A stretch of 64,000 bases of DNA from Larix kaempferi. Lineage: Eukaryota > Streptophyta > Pinopsida > Pinales > Pinaceae. The translations under genes and the position numbers were made by a program. Of the stretch, positions 43,570 through 56,851 are shown piece after piece. A model generated the notes under the pieces. The model searched no databases, was not told where the DNA came from, and saw only the letters and a program-made list of their open reading frames with translations. Every line of letters begins with the position of its first letter. The first letter of the stretch is position 1. The stretch is taken from NCBI GenBank assembly GCA_027924585.1, contig BSBM01000386.1, positions 5,844,501-5,908,500 of the forward strand, written 5' to 3'.

Positions 43570-46489
43570 CTGATAGAACAATTCTTGTAGAAATCACACT
43601 TTGGAGTGCTCAAATCGCAATTTTGGCGATTTGGGTAGTTTTAAATTTAGGCATGTAATCTAGGGCACACAATTATGATTGTTGAAATTGCAAAATTGTG
43701 GAAATAACAATTTTTGTAAACAATTTTGACCGATTTTTATAAAAAATTATCCTAATTTATTCAATCAAGACTTAATTGAGGAAATTGAAAAAACAAATTG
43801 AGTACAAATCCATTGGTATTTAAATGAATACTTAATTTATTTGAATTTTTATATTTAATTTTTATGTTTTTAAGAAAGTTTATCGTCTTTAAATTATTCT
43901 ATTAGAGGAATCTAAGAATAACATCGCATAATACATGTAGGAAAATTGGTTTTTCACATCCATATATAATGAATAGTAATAAAAGAATATATACAATTAT
44001 GGCTTCCTTTACTAGATAAGACATAGTAACTTCTTATGACATCACACTAGACAACATTATAATAATATTAACATTATCGTAATTGAATATTTCATATATG
44101 TTTTAATGAAATTAAATATATATTATACTAGTGAAATCATCATAACTATTCTTCTAAATTTTCTTTTTATCTTAAATTTACAAAAAAAATTATACCTCAA
44201 TAAATTGAATTCCTATTAATACTTAATAAATCAAAATTTAACATAGATTCTATCTAATTTTTCTTAACTTGTGAAAATAGATTACAATATAAACTATATA
44301 TTAATTATTTTAATCGATTTTCAATCTAGTGTACAACATAAAGGTATCCAATAAAGTTGTCTTGCCATTAAAACCTACCAGGGATTGTGCCTTCCCAATA
44401 GCACACCTCTAGTAACATATCCTTTCTATATTCCCAACATAATTAATGTATATTTGGTTGCATATTTGAACCGAAGCTATATATGTATGCATTGTTTATC
44501 ATTTATTTTATCCATCATACTGAATGTACTATCATGTCTTTGAGTCTTCACACAGTGTAGAAGTAGTTAAGAATCCTATGTGTGTATCATTTGTAAAACC
44601 ATAACGAAGCCTTTGTTTAAATGAATAAGGTTAGTGAATCAAATTTTGATCTCTCGTTTTTTTTTTTATTTGTTGGTGGATTTAATTCTAGATCATATCT
44701 ATTACTCATCATTTGTTATTAGAACCTTTGATGTAGGATTTATTTTTAACATGTACCTTAGAGTTTTCCCATCATCAACTATATCTAGATTTTTTTGGAG
44801 GCCACCCTTGTATAGCACATGACCTTTGGGCCATATAAGGTTCCTTTGGATTATTCTCTATAATGCAGAGAGAATACATTCTGTGTAAGTAAAAAAAAAT
44901 AAAAAAAAATCCATTTCAATGTTACAATTCTTTATAATATGAAATAAAAATCCATTTCGATATTACAAATTATCTTTATAATATGAATCCATTACATAGA
45001 ATAATAATCAAATACAATTAATTATGTAGATTGTTGCAAAATTTATTAATGAAATTAGTTAAGCTCTCAAGCCTCCATTACAATAATTTGAAGAGATTTG
45101 TACATTGTTTTTTGCTTTTACAAGATCAACACCACTACAACCACTCTTCACGTTGATATAACTCACTATAAAAAATTTTTCTTAACCAAGGCCTCTATCC
45201 ACCACCAAAACTAGACACTAGAGATTTCCCTCAAAGGCCAAAGGTGTCTTTCTTATTAACCAATATATAAATTTATACATAGAAATTAAAAGGTTAATGG
45301 CTTCACCATTTTATCTACCATCAACTGGGATGAATTATGATTCAAGCCATTATATCTCAAATGTTATCATTCCCATCCTTTGGAATAATGGTAGTCATTC
45401 ATTTTATTCTCATCTATGAGTGATATCTTAGTTTAAGTTTTTTTGTTTTTTTTTGTTTTCTTTTTCTTTTAGTGCTTGAATTTTATATATTACATATTTT
45501 TTGTGATTGCAAATATATCTTCACTCCTTTTTGTATCATAACCATGAATGCTTTCATAAAAAATATACTCTTATTCAAACTAAGATGCAATCACCACAAG
45601 CTCCTTGTCACCATGAATTCTATTGGCAACTCAATTTATACGTTTACAAGTGCCATGGATATGGGGAATTTTATTCTCAGATCTATAGTTTTCCTACATG
45701 CTTAATGATTCTCTCACAAAACTGATTCTTGGATATGTAGCAATGGATATAGAAACTTTTATAAAATCAATGAAAATTCTATGAAAGATGAAGAATTTTG
45801 ATAAACATGTGTAAGGAAAAACAATACCAAACATAATATAAAATATAAGAATTAACAATAATTCTCATACACATTACACAAATATTTACCTTGGAAACGC
45901 AAATTGGGAAAACTAGCATTCCTTATAGTTTCTCCTCTCTTTATCTCATTGTATTATATTTTTTAATTATAGTACAATATTGTTGAATTAAAACCCAATC
46001 CATTACTCCATATTAGATTACAACCCCAATTCCTTAACCAAAATTAGTTTACAACGGGCCAAAATAAGCTCGAAATGGACAAAAATGGACTCAAAAAACT
46101 TCATTTGAGGGAGTTTCCCTGACATGCCTCATTGGTCTAGGGGGGAAATCATCTTGAACCTAGAGTTGGGCCCTTGCACTAAGTTGAGGGACATTCTAGA
46201 TGCAATTGAACATTTTTGAAACATGCTTCCAGTTTGCAAAAACAAAACGCGTACGCATTCCTTGACGCTAGCACTGGATGAGTCTGATCCTAATAAGTCA
46301 ATTGACATGTAAGCTACAAAGACATAAACATAAACACGTTGTGTATTTAGAAAATGTGATCGTATTTTGCAAGTACAAACTGCACATGCATTTTGCAGTT
46401 ACGAAACATGTTTTGTAATTGCAACACACACACACATTTTGAAAATGAAAAATGCATGCATGCTTTACAAGACATGTTATATGCCCCTC
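43570..46489. other. AT-rich intergenic stretch, no gene seen
   Basis: Poly-A/T runs and short chance frames (44634-44822, 45472-45725). The segment AAGTTGAGGGAC-TT-TAG-TGCAATT at about 46172 resembles the start of the insertion at 17211, suggesting a shared dispersed repeat. A (CA)n run is at about 46424-46434. Confidence 0.5.
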
Positions 46490-46917
46490 CATTTCAATCC
46501 TTCCCTCCCTACATCCCCATCCCTCTCTGTATTTACCTAACTTTCTCCTCCAATGTCCCTCTCTCCTTTCCTCCTTCCCTCTCTCTATCCATCAATAACT
46601 TTCTCCCTATCCCTCCCTCCCTCCCTAACAATCAATATCCCGCTATTTCTCTCTTTCTCCCCTACTCCTCAACCTACACCTAACCCCCATCAATCTCTCT
46701 CCCTTATCCCCCTAACACCCCCCATGTATCTCTCTCTCACAACCTCACTATCCTTAAACCACCCTCTCTCTCCTAGACCTAACCTCCAACCCTCTCTCGC
46801 ACTCCCACTTCCACCCCTCTCTCTCACACACCATCACCACCCATAACCCCCCATCTCTCTCTTTAATGCCAACCATATTATCCCTACCCATAAACACCCC
46901 CTAATCCTCCCCTCTCT
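46490..46917. repeat. Pyrimidine-rich (CT/CCCT) tract, left part
   Basis: Dense CTCTCTC and CCCTAAC-like words, nearly G-free on the plus strand. It is the left half of a tract split by the composite element; the right half is 62666-63944. Open frames here are low-complexity artefacts. Confidence 0.9.
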
Positions 46918-47575
46918 TGTTAGGATAATTAATGCTCCATCCTTGTCCTACGTAGCATTATTTATTTTTTCCTATTAGTTGATGATGTCATTTCCCACCT
47001 AGTGGTGTGCAGATGTCATCTAGGATCCATCATCCACCTAATGTGCCCTGCATGCATCATTTCAGTACCACTTAAGTCAGTTCCCTATATTTTAGGAGCC
47101 AACTCAGTGTTCCATTTCAGTCTACCTGAGTTAGCTGACTGTTGTGGGGGTGTTATGCTTCGATTTCCACTGATTGTGGCCTCATGCGCCCTTTTCTGAG
47201 TGATTTGCATGACAAACTCACTAATGTTCCATCCTTTATCATTTAACTGATTGTGTCTTCAGTTTTAACTGAGTTTAGGTTCAGTTGAGTTGATTTTAGG
47301 TCTTCTGGAGCACTCCAGTGGTGACAATTCCTATGCTAGAAAGACTGAGACTCGAATTCTCCCAAGTGATTCGAATTCTCTCCATTTTAACATCATTGTT
47401 GACTATACTGATTATTGGATCATGTGACATTATTATGTTCCTATCTAATTTCTCATGCATGTTCAATTGTCTGCTCTTCCTTACTACAATTTTCAATGTA
47501 ACTGAATTTAGCTGTTCATTCTTTCTCTGTGAGGTATACTCAACTCCATGATCTATTGTCATTTAGAATTTCACA
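46918..47575 (+). repeat. First LTR of composite E (658 bp)
   Basis: TGTTAGGATAATTAATG to TAGAATTTCACA, followed directly by TGGTATCAAAGC (primer site 47576-47587, one change from the iMet complement). Confidence 0.9.
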
Positions 47576-47788
47576 TGGTATCAAAGCTCAGTGAGAATAG
47601 GTTGAGTAGCTACTTTCAGTAGTGCACCAGAAGCCTCTGGATTTCCACAACAAATCCTGGTGCCATTGCATTGAATTAATTGGATAAATCCTTTGAGGTC
47701 TAGTCAGGGGTGAAGGATCTAGATAAAAAAGCCTATTTACCTAAAGCAGTGCTCAGTAGTAGTCTATCTCCAAAAATTTTGAGTAACA

Positions 47789-49028
47789 ATGGGAATGGAG
47801 GTCGAACCTCCAACATCTATTGAGAAGGACAAGTATCTAAAGAGATTGGATGAAGCATTTGGTTTCATGTGTATTCATATTTCCATAGATCTACTCTTCC
47901 ACCTGGATGGATTGAAGACTCCAAGAAAGGCTTGGTTGAAGTTGGAGGCCCTCTTCGACAAATGAGATGAGATAAGGGGACATATTCTAGAGAATGATTT
48001 GATTTCTCTTCAACCTAGCAATTTCCAAACTATGCAACAATTATTTTCCAAATTCAAATTTTTGTTCATGCAATGCGAGCAGTGTGGCATTGAGAAGAAG
48101 GATGAGGAGTTGGTGCTATCCATTCTGAGAAAGCTAGGTCCTGCGTTCTCCATCTTTGTTTCTACCTTCCATTCAGGGATATTGTCAATCCCTGGTTGGA
48201 AAATTCCATCCTTATATGTTTTCACTAAATCTCTCATCCAAGAACAAGACAAATTGACTTAAATGGGCTCCTTGAAGGCCTCCAAAAATCAAGCTCTTAT
48301 GGTTGGAGAGTCAAAAAGTGCGAATGCAAAAGGCGAAGAAAAAGGGAAAAGAAAATAATTAATTTGAACCCAAGAAGAATGCCAAGTCCAATCCATCGGA
48401 AGGAGCCTCTAGCTCCAAGAAGGACAAACAAAATAAATTTGAGAAATCCAAGTGTACATACTGCAATAAGGGTATCCATCCTAAGATTTCTTGTATGAAG
48501 AAGACCATAGATCAAATGGAAAAAATCCTTGAACAACATAACATTTCCCTCCCTAAAGGCGCAAGGAATATTGATTCAGGTGGCAAGTCAAAATATCATG
48601 AGAGATGCCATGCATTGAAGGCTGGATTCTCACAATCCCAAGCTTTTCTTATTGATTATGGAGCCTCCAACCACATGGTTTCGTCCAGAGAGCCATTTTC
48701 TTCATTATATCTCACCTATGGACCTAGCATACACATGGGAGATGACTCTCGAATCTTTTTTGAAGGAAAGGGTACTGTACAACTTGATCATGGAAAGTTC
48801 AACAATGTGTTGTGTGTGCCTTCTCTAGAAGCTAATGTGTTGTATGTTTATCAAATGACACACAAAGGTTCACCAAAGAAAGTAGTATTTCGACCTGACA
48901 TTGTTGAGGTTGTAGAGATATCATTTGGGAAGTTGATAGCCAAAGGAGTTGCAAACCATGCCTCCAAGGCATACGATTTCTACTGATTCTTACCATACTC
49001 ACATCAAAGTGCTCTCTTGAATCATACA
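47789..49028 (+). pseudogene. Copia E internal copy 1: gag and protease, decayed
   Basis: Relative to copy 2, about 190 bases around the gag start are deleted; the readable part begins near 47789. Gag: DEAFGFMCIHISIDLLFHLDG, LQPSNFQTMQQLFSKFKF, CGIEKKDEELVLSILRKLG. A Lys-rich tail and zinc knuckle CTYCNKGIHPKISC follow. Protease: FLIDYGASNHMVSS, where copy 2 has the intact D-S-G; Ser is Tyr here. Continues to LIAKGVANHASKAY, then ends where copia D is inserted (49034) and resumes at 53962. Confidence 0.85.
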
Positions 49029-49033
49029 AATGA

Positions 49034-49421
49034 TGATAGTTTTAAACCTTAACAGTGTTGTAAAAACTCATACAGATTCTTAACCATTAATAGAAAATAC
49101 ACAATGGCACACGCATAACACAGAGATTTTCACCTGGAAACCCTTAACCGGGAAAAAACCAACAAAACTTAGAATTGCACAACTCTTTTCATTATATGTT
49201 TTCTTAACCATTTACAATACAATATATAGTATTCGTAGCATCTAAAACCCTAATTCGTTTACCTGAAATTAGGTTACAACCCTAATCCCTTTACTAGGAT
49301 TAGATAGAATACAATGGGCCGAAACAACAAAAAAGCAAAAACAACCCAAAATATTTACTACCGGGGAGGGGATCGTGGTGTACATGCACCCACCATGTGA
49401 AGAGATATAACACACCCAACA
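49034..49421 (-). repeat. 3' LTR, copia D (388 bp)
   Basis: Minus-strand TGTTGGGTGTG to AAACTATCA. It is preceded by the purine-rich AAGTGGGAGAA, the polypurine tract (plus-strand 49422-49433). Confidence 0.94.
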
Positions 49422-49506
49422 TTCTCCCACTTGTTGTTCTCTTCACATATAGGAGAAATTTATGACTTCAATAGTCCAGGGCAACAATGCCCATGTTCTC
49501 TTTACA

Positions 49507-51966
49507 CTAAGAGAGCTTCTGAGTACTCGCAGGCTTTGTCAAAGAGTCTGCAACATTTTCCAAAGTATCAACCTTCTCCAGCAATACTTTGTTTTGTTCA
49601 ACCATGTCTCTGACGAAATGGTACTGCACATCAATGTGGTTTATCTTTGAGTGATCAGCAGGGTTCTTTGCCAAAAATATTGCACTTGAGCTATCACAAC
49701 CTATCTTCACTGCATTCTGAACAAAACCGATACTTGAACACAACCTTTGCAACCATACAGCTTCCTTACTTGCATGGGTAGCTTCCATGTATTCAGCTTC
49801 TGTAGTTGAGAGTGCAACTACAACTTATCTTCTACTCATCCAACTGATTGCTCCTCCAAATAGTTTAAAAACGTAGCCACTTGTAGATCTTCTATGATCA
49901 AGATATCTAGCCCAGTCAGCATCAACAAATCCATGTATATCTATCTCTCTGTTTAGTCCAGGTCTTCCTTGGTAGAAGATTGCAAAATCTGTAGTGCCAC
50001 GCAAATACCTGAAGACCCTCTTTATTGCAGTCCAATGTTCCTTTCCGGGTTTTGACATATATCTGCTCAAAAATCCCACTGCATGAGCTATATCTGGTCT
50101 AGTACAGACCATAGCATACATCAAACTGCCAACAACACTAGCATAGGGAACATGAGACATGTCCTCTACCTCTTCTTGTGTCGTGGGACACTGTTCTGCA
50201 GATAACTTTACACCTACAGGAATGGGCACCTTCACTGGTTTGCTTTCCTGCATATTAAACCTCTTCAATATTGTCTCAACATATTTTCTCTGATTCAACC
50301 AGAGTTTCCTGATTTCTTGATCTCTTTTTATTTCCATGCCCAAAATAAAATTTGCATCACCAAGATCTTTCATGTCAAATTCATATGACAGCTGATTTTT
50401 GACATCCTTGATGATTTCCTTGTTGTTTCCAATTAGCAACATATCATCAACATACAATATCACATAAATAAAATGATCACCAATTAGTTTGAAATAAACA
50501 CAGTGATAAGATTTGCTTCTTGAGAAGCCATGTCCCAGTATATAAGTATCAAACTTTTGATACCACATTCTTGGAGATTGTTTCAGTCCATAGAGGGACT
50601 TTTTTAGCTTACAGACAAGCTCCTTTTTACCTTTCACCACAAACCATTCTGGTTGCTTCATATAGATTTCTTCATTAAGTTCTCCATGTAGGAATGCCAT
50701 CTTTACATCCATCTTCTCTACTTCAAGATCAAAAGCAACAAAAATAGATAAAATAAATTTAATAGAAGTCAATTTTGCAACAGGTGAGAAAATCTCACCA
50801 AAATCAATGCCCTCAATTTGGGAATAACCTTTCGCTACTAGTCGAGCCTTATACTTCTCCACTTTACCTGTTGCATTTAACTTCTTCTTGAATACCCATT
50901 TGCTTCCAACAATTTTTCTTCCTTCTGGCAACTCAATCAGATCCCATACATCATTTTTGTCCAAGGCATCCATTTCTTCCATCATGGTCGTCTTCCATAG
51001 TTTACTATCTTCTGAATCCATTGCCTCTCTAGTAGTTCTAGGATCATCATTAGTTATAGATAACAAAAAATTAGAGAAAAAATCAGGTGGACTATACCTT
51101 TTAGCTTGCCTTCTTACTCGGTCAAATCTCCTTAAGACCGGAGTCTGTTGTTCCGCCTCTTCATCTGATTCAGACAGATCTACCTCTTCATCTAATTCAA
51201 ACGAATCTGGTTCCTCAAATGAATCAGCTCTTTCATCCTTAATATCAAACTGTAGTTTCTCTGGATCCTTTTCATTTGGTGCATCTTCAATCTTGGAAGT
51301 GTTTTCAACTTCTCTGAAGATCACACCTCGACTGTGAACTACTTGCCTTTTTACTGGGTTCCACAGCTTGTAACCTTTCACTCCATCCTTGTAGCCAATG
51401 AAGATACATTTTTTTGCTTTATTATCCAACTTGCTCCTTTTTTCCTTTGGAACATGCAAAAAAGCATCACACCCAAACACTCCAAGATGCGAGAGAGAGG
51501 GTTTCTTACCAGTCCAAGCCTCATGAGGTGTCTTGTCAACCAACGCTGATGTGGGTGTCCTATTTACCAAGTAAGACACAGTGTCAACAGCTTTTGCCCA
51601 GAATTGTTATGTTAGCCCTGCATCACTGAGCATACTCCTTGCCTTTTCCATCAACATTCTGTTCATCCTTTCTGCAACCCCATTCTGTTGAGTTGTGTAG
51701 GGAGTAGTCTTTTTCCTTTCTATTCCACACGTCTTACAGAACTCGTCAAATTCATTTCCACAGAATTCTCCACCATTATCTGTTCTCAGCACTTTTATTT
51801 TCTTTTCAGTTTGATTCTCTACAAGAGCCTTAAATTCTTTGAATCTATTAAAAACCTCAGATTTCTTACGTAGGAAATAAATCCATGTTTTTCTTGAGAA
51901 ATCATCTATGAATGAAACATAATACACAGATTTACCTAGTGATGGAACAAGCATAGGTCCAAACAC
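49507..51966 (-). pseudogene. Copia D integrase core, reverse transcriptase and RNase H
   Basis: Integrase core: SFIDDFSRKTWIYFLRKKSE, LRTDNGGEFCG (Asp) and QQNGVAERMNRMLME (Glu) at 51607-51966; the first Asp (HSDVFGP) lies just upstream. After one stop, 584 open codons (49825-51579) give GYKDGVKGYKLWNP, an acidic linker, then RT: MEEMDALDKNDVWDLIELP, GSKWVFKKKLNATGKVEKYK, VEKMDVKMAFLHGELNEEIY, LYGLKQSPRMWY and ILYVDDMLLIG. RNase H: SLMYAMVCTRPDIAHAVG and DADWARYLDHRRSTSG. One stop after SWMSRR, then VALSTTEAEYME and the HIDVQYHFVRD region to KPASTQKLS. All catalytic motifs are present. Confidence 0.94.
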
Positions 51967-52069
51967 ATCACTGTGTATTAACTCTAAGATTCCTTTAGCT
52001 CTTACAACACCAGATGAGAATCTTACTCGATTCTGTTTACCATATAAGCAATGTTCACAGAATCAAAAT

Positions 52070-52631
52070 CTAGTGTGTAATCAGACATGCCTTTAGCCAT
52101 ACTCTTACCTTGTAATAGTCAAAGACCCTTCTCTCCAATATGTCCCAGCCTTCGATGCCATAGCGTTGTGTTCTCACTAGAGACAGTAAGGACTCTGTCT
52201 CCTTCATTTTTACCCTCAGGAACAATAGTACTATTACATCCATTATTAAAAGTGCTTCCCAACAACTTGTATAGAGTTCCAATCCGAACTCCCCTCATCA
52301 ACACCATTGATCCTCGAACCATCTTGCATGTGTTCTTCTCAAACATAGTTTTCACACCCGCATCATCCATTTTACTTACAGATATGAGGTTTCTAGCCAG
52401 TTTTGGAATGTGCAAAACCTCGGGAAGAGTTCTAACCCTTCCATCTTTGAGCAGTAGCTTGATCTTTCCTCGACCTATGATTTTCGCCATCGAGTTGTCT
52501 CCCAGGAATACATCACCTCCATCATACTTTTCATATTCAGAAAACCACTCCCCGTGAGGAGTCATATGAAAAGATGCACATGAGTCAATCAACCACGAAT
52601 CATGCTCTGCATGTGTACTTGATGATGCCAA
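52070..52631 (-). pseudogene. Copia D protease and integrase zinc-binding domain
   Basis: Protease WLIDSCASFHMTPHGEWF: catalytic Asp and Ser present, but the third position is Cys instead of Gly. VLHIPKLARNLISVSKMDDAG is the typical following block. The integrase zinc domain has LWHRRLGHIGEKG (both His) and, after two stops, FCEHCLYGKQ (both Cys) near 52035-52070. Confidence 0.9.
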
Positions 52632-52699
52632 CTACACATCTCCTCCTTCCTCTACAGATTCTTTCCCATCTGCAGATGGAGCATCATTAGATCCTCTGC

Positions 52700-53453
52700 T
52701 TTTATCATTATTTTTGGATTTACAATCCTTCTTGTAATGCCCAGCTTTACCGCACGTCCAGCATTTTCATACAGAAGGTCCTGGAGATTTAGATCTCCCT
52801 CTAGATTTAGATCTGCCACCTGAAGACTTATTTTTAGATCTGTCTCTAGGGCGACCTCTCACAAACAAGGCATCCTTTGTTGAAATGTCCATGGATTTTT
52901 GCCTCATTTCCTTCGATAGAAGGGATGCAACCACACCATCAAAGATTAGGTTGGTTGCATTACTCCCAATAGCTATAACAAGACTATCCCATGAATCTGG
53001 TAGAGAGTACAACAAGCTAATACATTTTTCATCATCAGTAATCGCAATATGAACAGATGTCAACTGAATTACCAGAGTATCGAACGAATTTAGATGCTCT
53101 GACACAGAGTCTCCTTCATTCATTCTTAGAAGGTACATTTTCTTTCAAAGAAATAACTTATTTACCAGGGATTTTGACTGATACAAATTTCCCAGCTTAT
53201 CCCACAGTTTCTTTGCACTGTCTTCTCCAGATACGTTCACCAACACCGAATCTGAGAGGCAAAGTCGAATCATTCTCCTTGCTTTTCTTTCCATCTTATC
53301 CCATTCTTCTTTTTCCATACCAGTGGGCATGGTACCCAGATCTACTGTGATCCATTGTTCTCTATCTACTAGAAGATCTTCCATCTTGAGCTTCCATAGC
53401 TCAACGCTCTGACCGTTAAATTTATCAATCTCGATTCTAGAAGTGCTCGCCAT
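52700..53453 (-). pseudogene. Copia D gag
   Basis: Starts at ATG 53453 (MASTSRIEIDKFNGQSVELW), about 100 bases after the primer site; the same frame is open upstream through the primer site but has no ATG there. Capsid motifs: WKLKMEDLLVDREQW, AKKLWDKLGNLYQSKSL, stop, then MYLLRMNEGDSVSEHLN and LLYSLPDSWDSLV. Arg/Ser-rich tail (GGRSKSRGRSKSPG), a stop, then the zinc knuckle CWTCGKAGHYKKDC intact near 52730-52770. Confidence 0.92.
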
Positions 53454-53554
53454 TCTTTCAACAAAAGAATCACTCCCACTGAAACCAGGTTTATCACAGA
53501 TCCAAGATCGAGACAAACCCTTGGAAACAAAGGCGTCCCTTTGAACCCAATAAT

Positions 53555-53566
53555 GCTCTGATACCA
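53555..53566 (-). other. Primer binding site, tRNA-iMet type (copia D)
   Basis: Perfect minus-strand TGGTATCAGAGC two bases inside the 5' LTR. Confidence 0.93.
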
Positions 53567-53568
53567 AA

Positions 53569-53956
53569 TGATAGTTTTAAACCTTAATAGTGCAGTAAAA
53601 ACTGATACATATTCTTAACCATTAACAAAAAATACACAATGGCACATGCATAACACAAAGATTTTCACCTGGAAACCCTTAACTGGGAAAAAACCAGCAA
53701 AACTTAGAGCCGCACAAATCTTTTCATTATATGTTTTCTTAACCATTTAAAATACAATATATAGTATTCGCAGCATCTAAAACTCTAATTTGTTTACCCG
53801 AAATTAGGTTACAACCCTAATCCCTTTACCGAGATTAGATAGAATACAATGGGCTGAAACAGCAAAAAAGAAAAAACAGCCCAAAAAATTTACTACTAGG
53901 GAGGGGATCGTGGTGTACATGCACCCACCATGTGAAGAGATATATCACACCCAACA
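53569..53956 (-). repeat. 5' LTR, copia D (388 bp)
   Basis: Minus-strand TGTTGGGTGTG to AAACTATCA; same length as the partner LTR. Confidence 0.94.
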
Positions 53957-53961
53957 AATGA

Positions 53962-56640
53962 GACAAGAAGATTCTGAAATGAAAGATTTAGACACCTAAA
54001 CTTCAAATACCTACAATAGTTGTATAAGGAAGAGATGGTTGAAAGTTTTTCGAACATAAAATTATCTCAAGCAATCTTCCAAGGTTACTTGGTAGAGAAG
54101 CACCTAGAGTGAAAGTATGATGTTGGGAAGGAAAAGAGAGCTTCCTCCATACTAGATCTGAGTCATAGTGATGTTTTAGGACCTATGCCCACTGCTTCAA
54201 TGAATGGATCTAGATACCTTATGACCTTCATTGATGACTACTCTAGGCTCTGTTGGATTTACTTTCTCAAACATAAATATGAGGTATTTGAAAGATTCAA
54301 AGTTTTCAAATCCTTGGTTGAGAACATTGTTGGAAGGAAGATCAAGGCACTCAGATGAAATAATAGAGTGGAGTACATCAAGATGGGATCTATGTGCTTC
54401 CGAAGGTATTCAAATGCAACATTCTGTCCCATACACACCATAGAAAAATGGTGTAGTAGAGAGGAATAATATGCCATTGAAAGAGATGGATACCTGCTTG
54501 CTTGAAGTAATATATCTCCCATCAAATATATGGGCAGAAGCAGTGAACTATGCCACATACATTCAAAATAGGGTACCCCACAAATCTGTTGATGGGGTCA
54601 CTCCATTCAAAGCATTGAAGGGACACAAACCAGATGTCTCTCATCTGAGGGTTTTTGGATCCAAGGCATGGGCCATAATACCCTCTGACAAGAGGAAAGC
54701 ACTTAAACCTCAAAGTAGCAAATGTATTCTTCTTGGATATGCAGAAGATGCAAAGGATCACAAAATGTTTGAGATTGAAACCAAGAGATGATTCATTGAT
54801 AGAAGTTTCTAATTCAATATGGACCCATTGCATGATCTACAACCAGTTGAAGAAGAAGGTATAACTAATCTACCTCTTCTGTTTGCTCCTAATGATGTCT
54901 TTATAGGTGATCCGCATTCAGATTCTGAATAGGAAGATCAATATGATTCAGATCTAGATACTGAGTATCAAGATCTAGTAGATCCAGATCCAACACATAC
55001 TCCCAAGACAAATTCTAAATGGGCTCAAAATCTTATTGAGGCAGTTGGGGACATTGCTGGAGATCCATCTAACTAGAGAAGAACAAGATCTCAATACCAA
55101 GATGAAAACATTGCACTTTTCCATACAGATCCAATTCTCCATGAGAGGTGCTTCATGATGGTGGAGACTGATCCATAGACTTAAAGAGAGGCTTTCCATG
55201 ATCCTATATGGAAAGAATCCATGGATGAAGAACATGAGTCACTGCAGAACAATGAGACCTGGGATCTTGTCCCGCTTTCCCCAGGGACGAAACTAGTTTA
55301 GTGAAAATTAATATACAAAACAAAGCTTGCATATGATGGATCTACAACCAAGTACAGGGATCGATTGGTTGAAAAGGGGTACTCACAAGTTCAAGGTTTG
55401 GACTACAATGAGACATTCGCTCCCATAGCAAGAATGGACTCAGTAAGGGTTGTTTTGGAAATTGCAGTTTCGAATGCATGGGAGGTACAACACATGGATG
55501 TAAAGAGTGCCTTCTTGCATGGTGACTTAGAAGAAGTGATCTTCATGAAACAGCCTTAGGGGTACACTAATGACCCTTCCTTGGTATGCATACTGAGGAG
55601 ATCACTATATGGGCTCAAGCAAGCCCCAAGGGCATGGTATGAAAAGATGGATTCCTTCTTACTGTCACAAAAGTTTGAAAGATGAAATTTTGATTGCAAT
55701 GTTTACATGCAATAGAAGGAAGGATGTCTACTATTGATTGTTTTTTATGTGGATGACTTTCTCATAACCGGTGGATATGCTACTAGGCTGAAGCAAGTCA
55801 AGTCTTCCTTGAACAAAGCATTCGCTATGATATATCTAGGACTATTAAAACAAATCATTGGTATTGAAGTAACTCAAAATGCCTCAGGGATCATGATTTG
55901 ATAGTCAAGGTATGCATCTGATTTTCTAACAAAGTTTCATATGGTTGATTGCAAAGCCACATACTTTCCCTTCCTATTTGGCATTATATTGGAAGAAGGT
56001 GGTTCCACTTCCATGGTTGATAGCACTCTTTACAGACATTTGATTGGTAGCTTGTTTTATTTGACACATTCGATACGATATCTATCATATGATGTTGGTG
56101 TTGTGCCTAGGTACATGTAAGAGCCACATGAGCTGCAATGGAAAGCAACTAAGAGGAACTTGCACTATGTGCAAGGTACGAGAGATTTTGGTATTCATTA
56201 TTATGTTGGTGCTCAACTAGATCTGGTTGGTTTTATTGACTCAGACTAGGATGGAGGCAATACTGATAGGAAATCTTCTTTAGGGTACGTATTCATGTTG
56301 GGATCAGGGCCAATCTGTTTTTCAAGCAAGAAGCAAGAAGCATTTGCACTTTCTTCAGCAAAGGAAAAGTACAGAGGGGCTGTGAATGCAACTATCCAAG
56401 CAGTTTGGTTTCTTGCGATCTTGACAAAGTTTGGCATTCGCACTTCTCCTTTAGTAGAAGTTTTTTGTGATAATAAAAGTGCCGTCAAGATCTCTAGTGA
56501 CTCAGTTCAAAGGCAAAGAACCAAACATATTTAGGTTCACATGTACTACATCAGGGATCTAGTGCACAACAAAACCATCTCATTCTATTTTTGTTTTACA
56601 GAGGAGATGATTGTAGACATATTCACTTAGTTTTTCACTT
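53962..56640 (+). pseudogene. Copia E internal copy 1: integrase, reverse transcriptase, RNase H, decayed
   Basis: Integrase zinc part decayed (the Cys pair reads FQGY). Core: LDLSHSDVLGP (Asp), FIDDYSRLCWIYFLKHKYE. The second Asp region is frameshifted, and the Glu region (VVERN) is in another frame. PHKSVDGVTPFKALKGH, then GSKAWAIIP and GYAEDAKDH are readable at 54471-54791. RT: DYNETFAPIARMDSVR, VQHMDVKSAFLHGDLEE (55480-55540), [11 protein letters not shown], and FYVDDFLITG near 55745 (YVDD present). RNase H: LFYLTHSIRYLSYDVG and ALSSAKEKYRGA. At least fifteen stops or frame changes. Confidence 0.85.
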
Positions 56641-56851
56641 AGAAAAGATTTGTTTATCTCAGATATCTACTTGGTGTGAAAGCTATCTGAGCTCCTTGTT
56701 GTCCTATTTTGAGGGGGGGGTTTCCCATGAGGTTTTCCCCATTTCCTTGGTTCATGGACAGTTATTTTATTTCTATCATTTATTTGATTGTATGGGTGAC
56801 CTTTGGTCTTAGTAACCAGGGCCTAGGATGCACAAGTTTGGATTAAGGGGG

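Larger units (their letters stand above)
49034..53956 (-). mobile_element. Ty1/copia LTR retrotransposon D, nested in E copy 1 (TSD AATGA)
   Basis: Complete minus-strand element, 4923 bp. Target duplication AATGA at 49029-49033 and 53957-53961; deleting the element restores the E sequence seen in copy 2 at 59115-59130. LTRs of 388 bp each differ at about 31 sites by my count (about 8%), mostly transitions. The internal region has about seven stops and no clear frameshift, making it the best preserved element here. Confidence 0.95.

Noticed and set aside
46393-46846. Plus-strand open frames rich in Ser, Pro and Leu
   Set aside because: They lie in a CT-rich simple-sequence tract, and the composition alone explains the lack of stops.
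50888-51337. 149-codon plus-strand frame, Ser-rich
   Set aside because: Antisense shadow of the acidic linker of the copia D polyprotein.
52087-52557. 156-codon plus-strand frame
   Set aside because: Antisense shadow of the copia D protease region.
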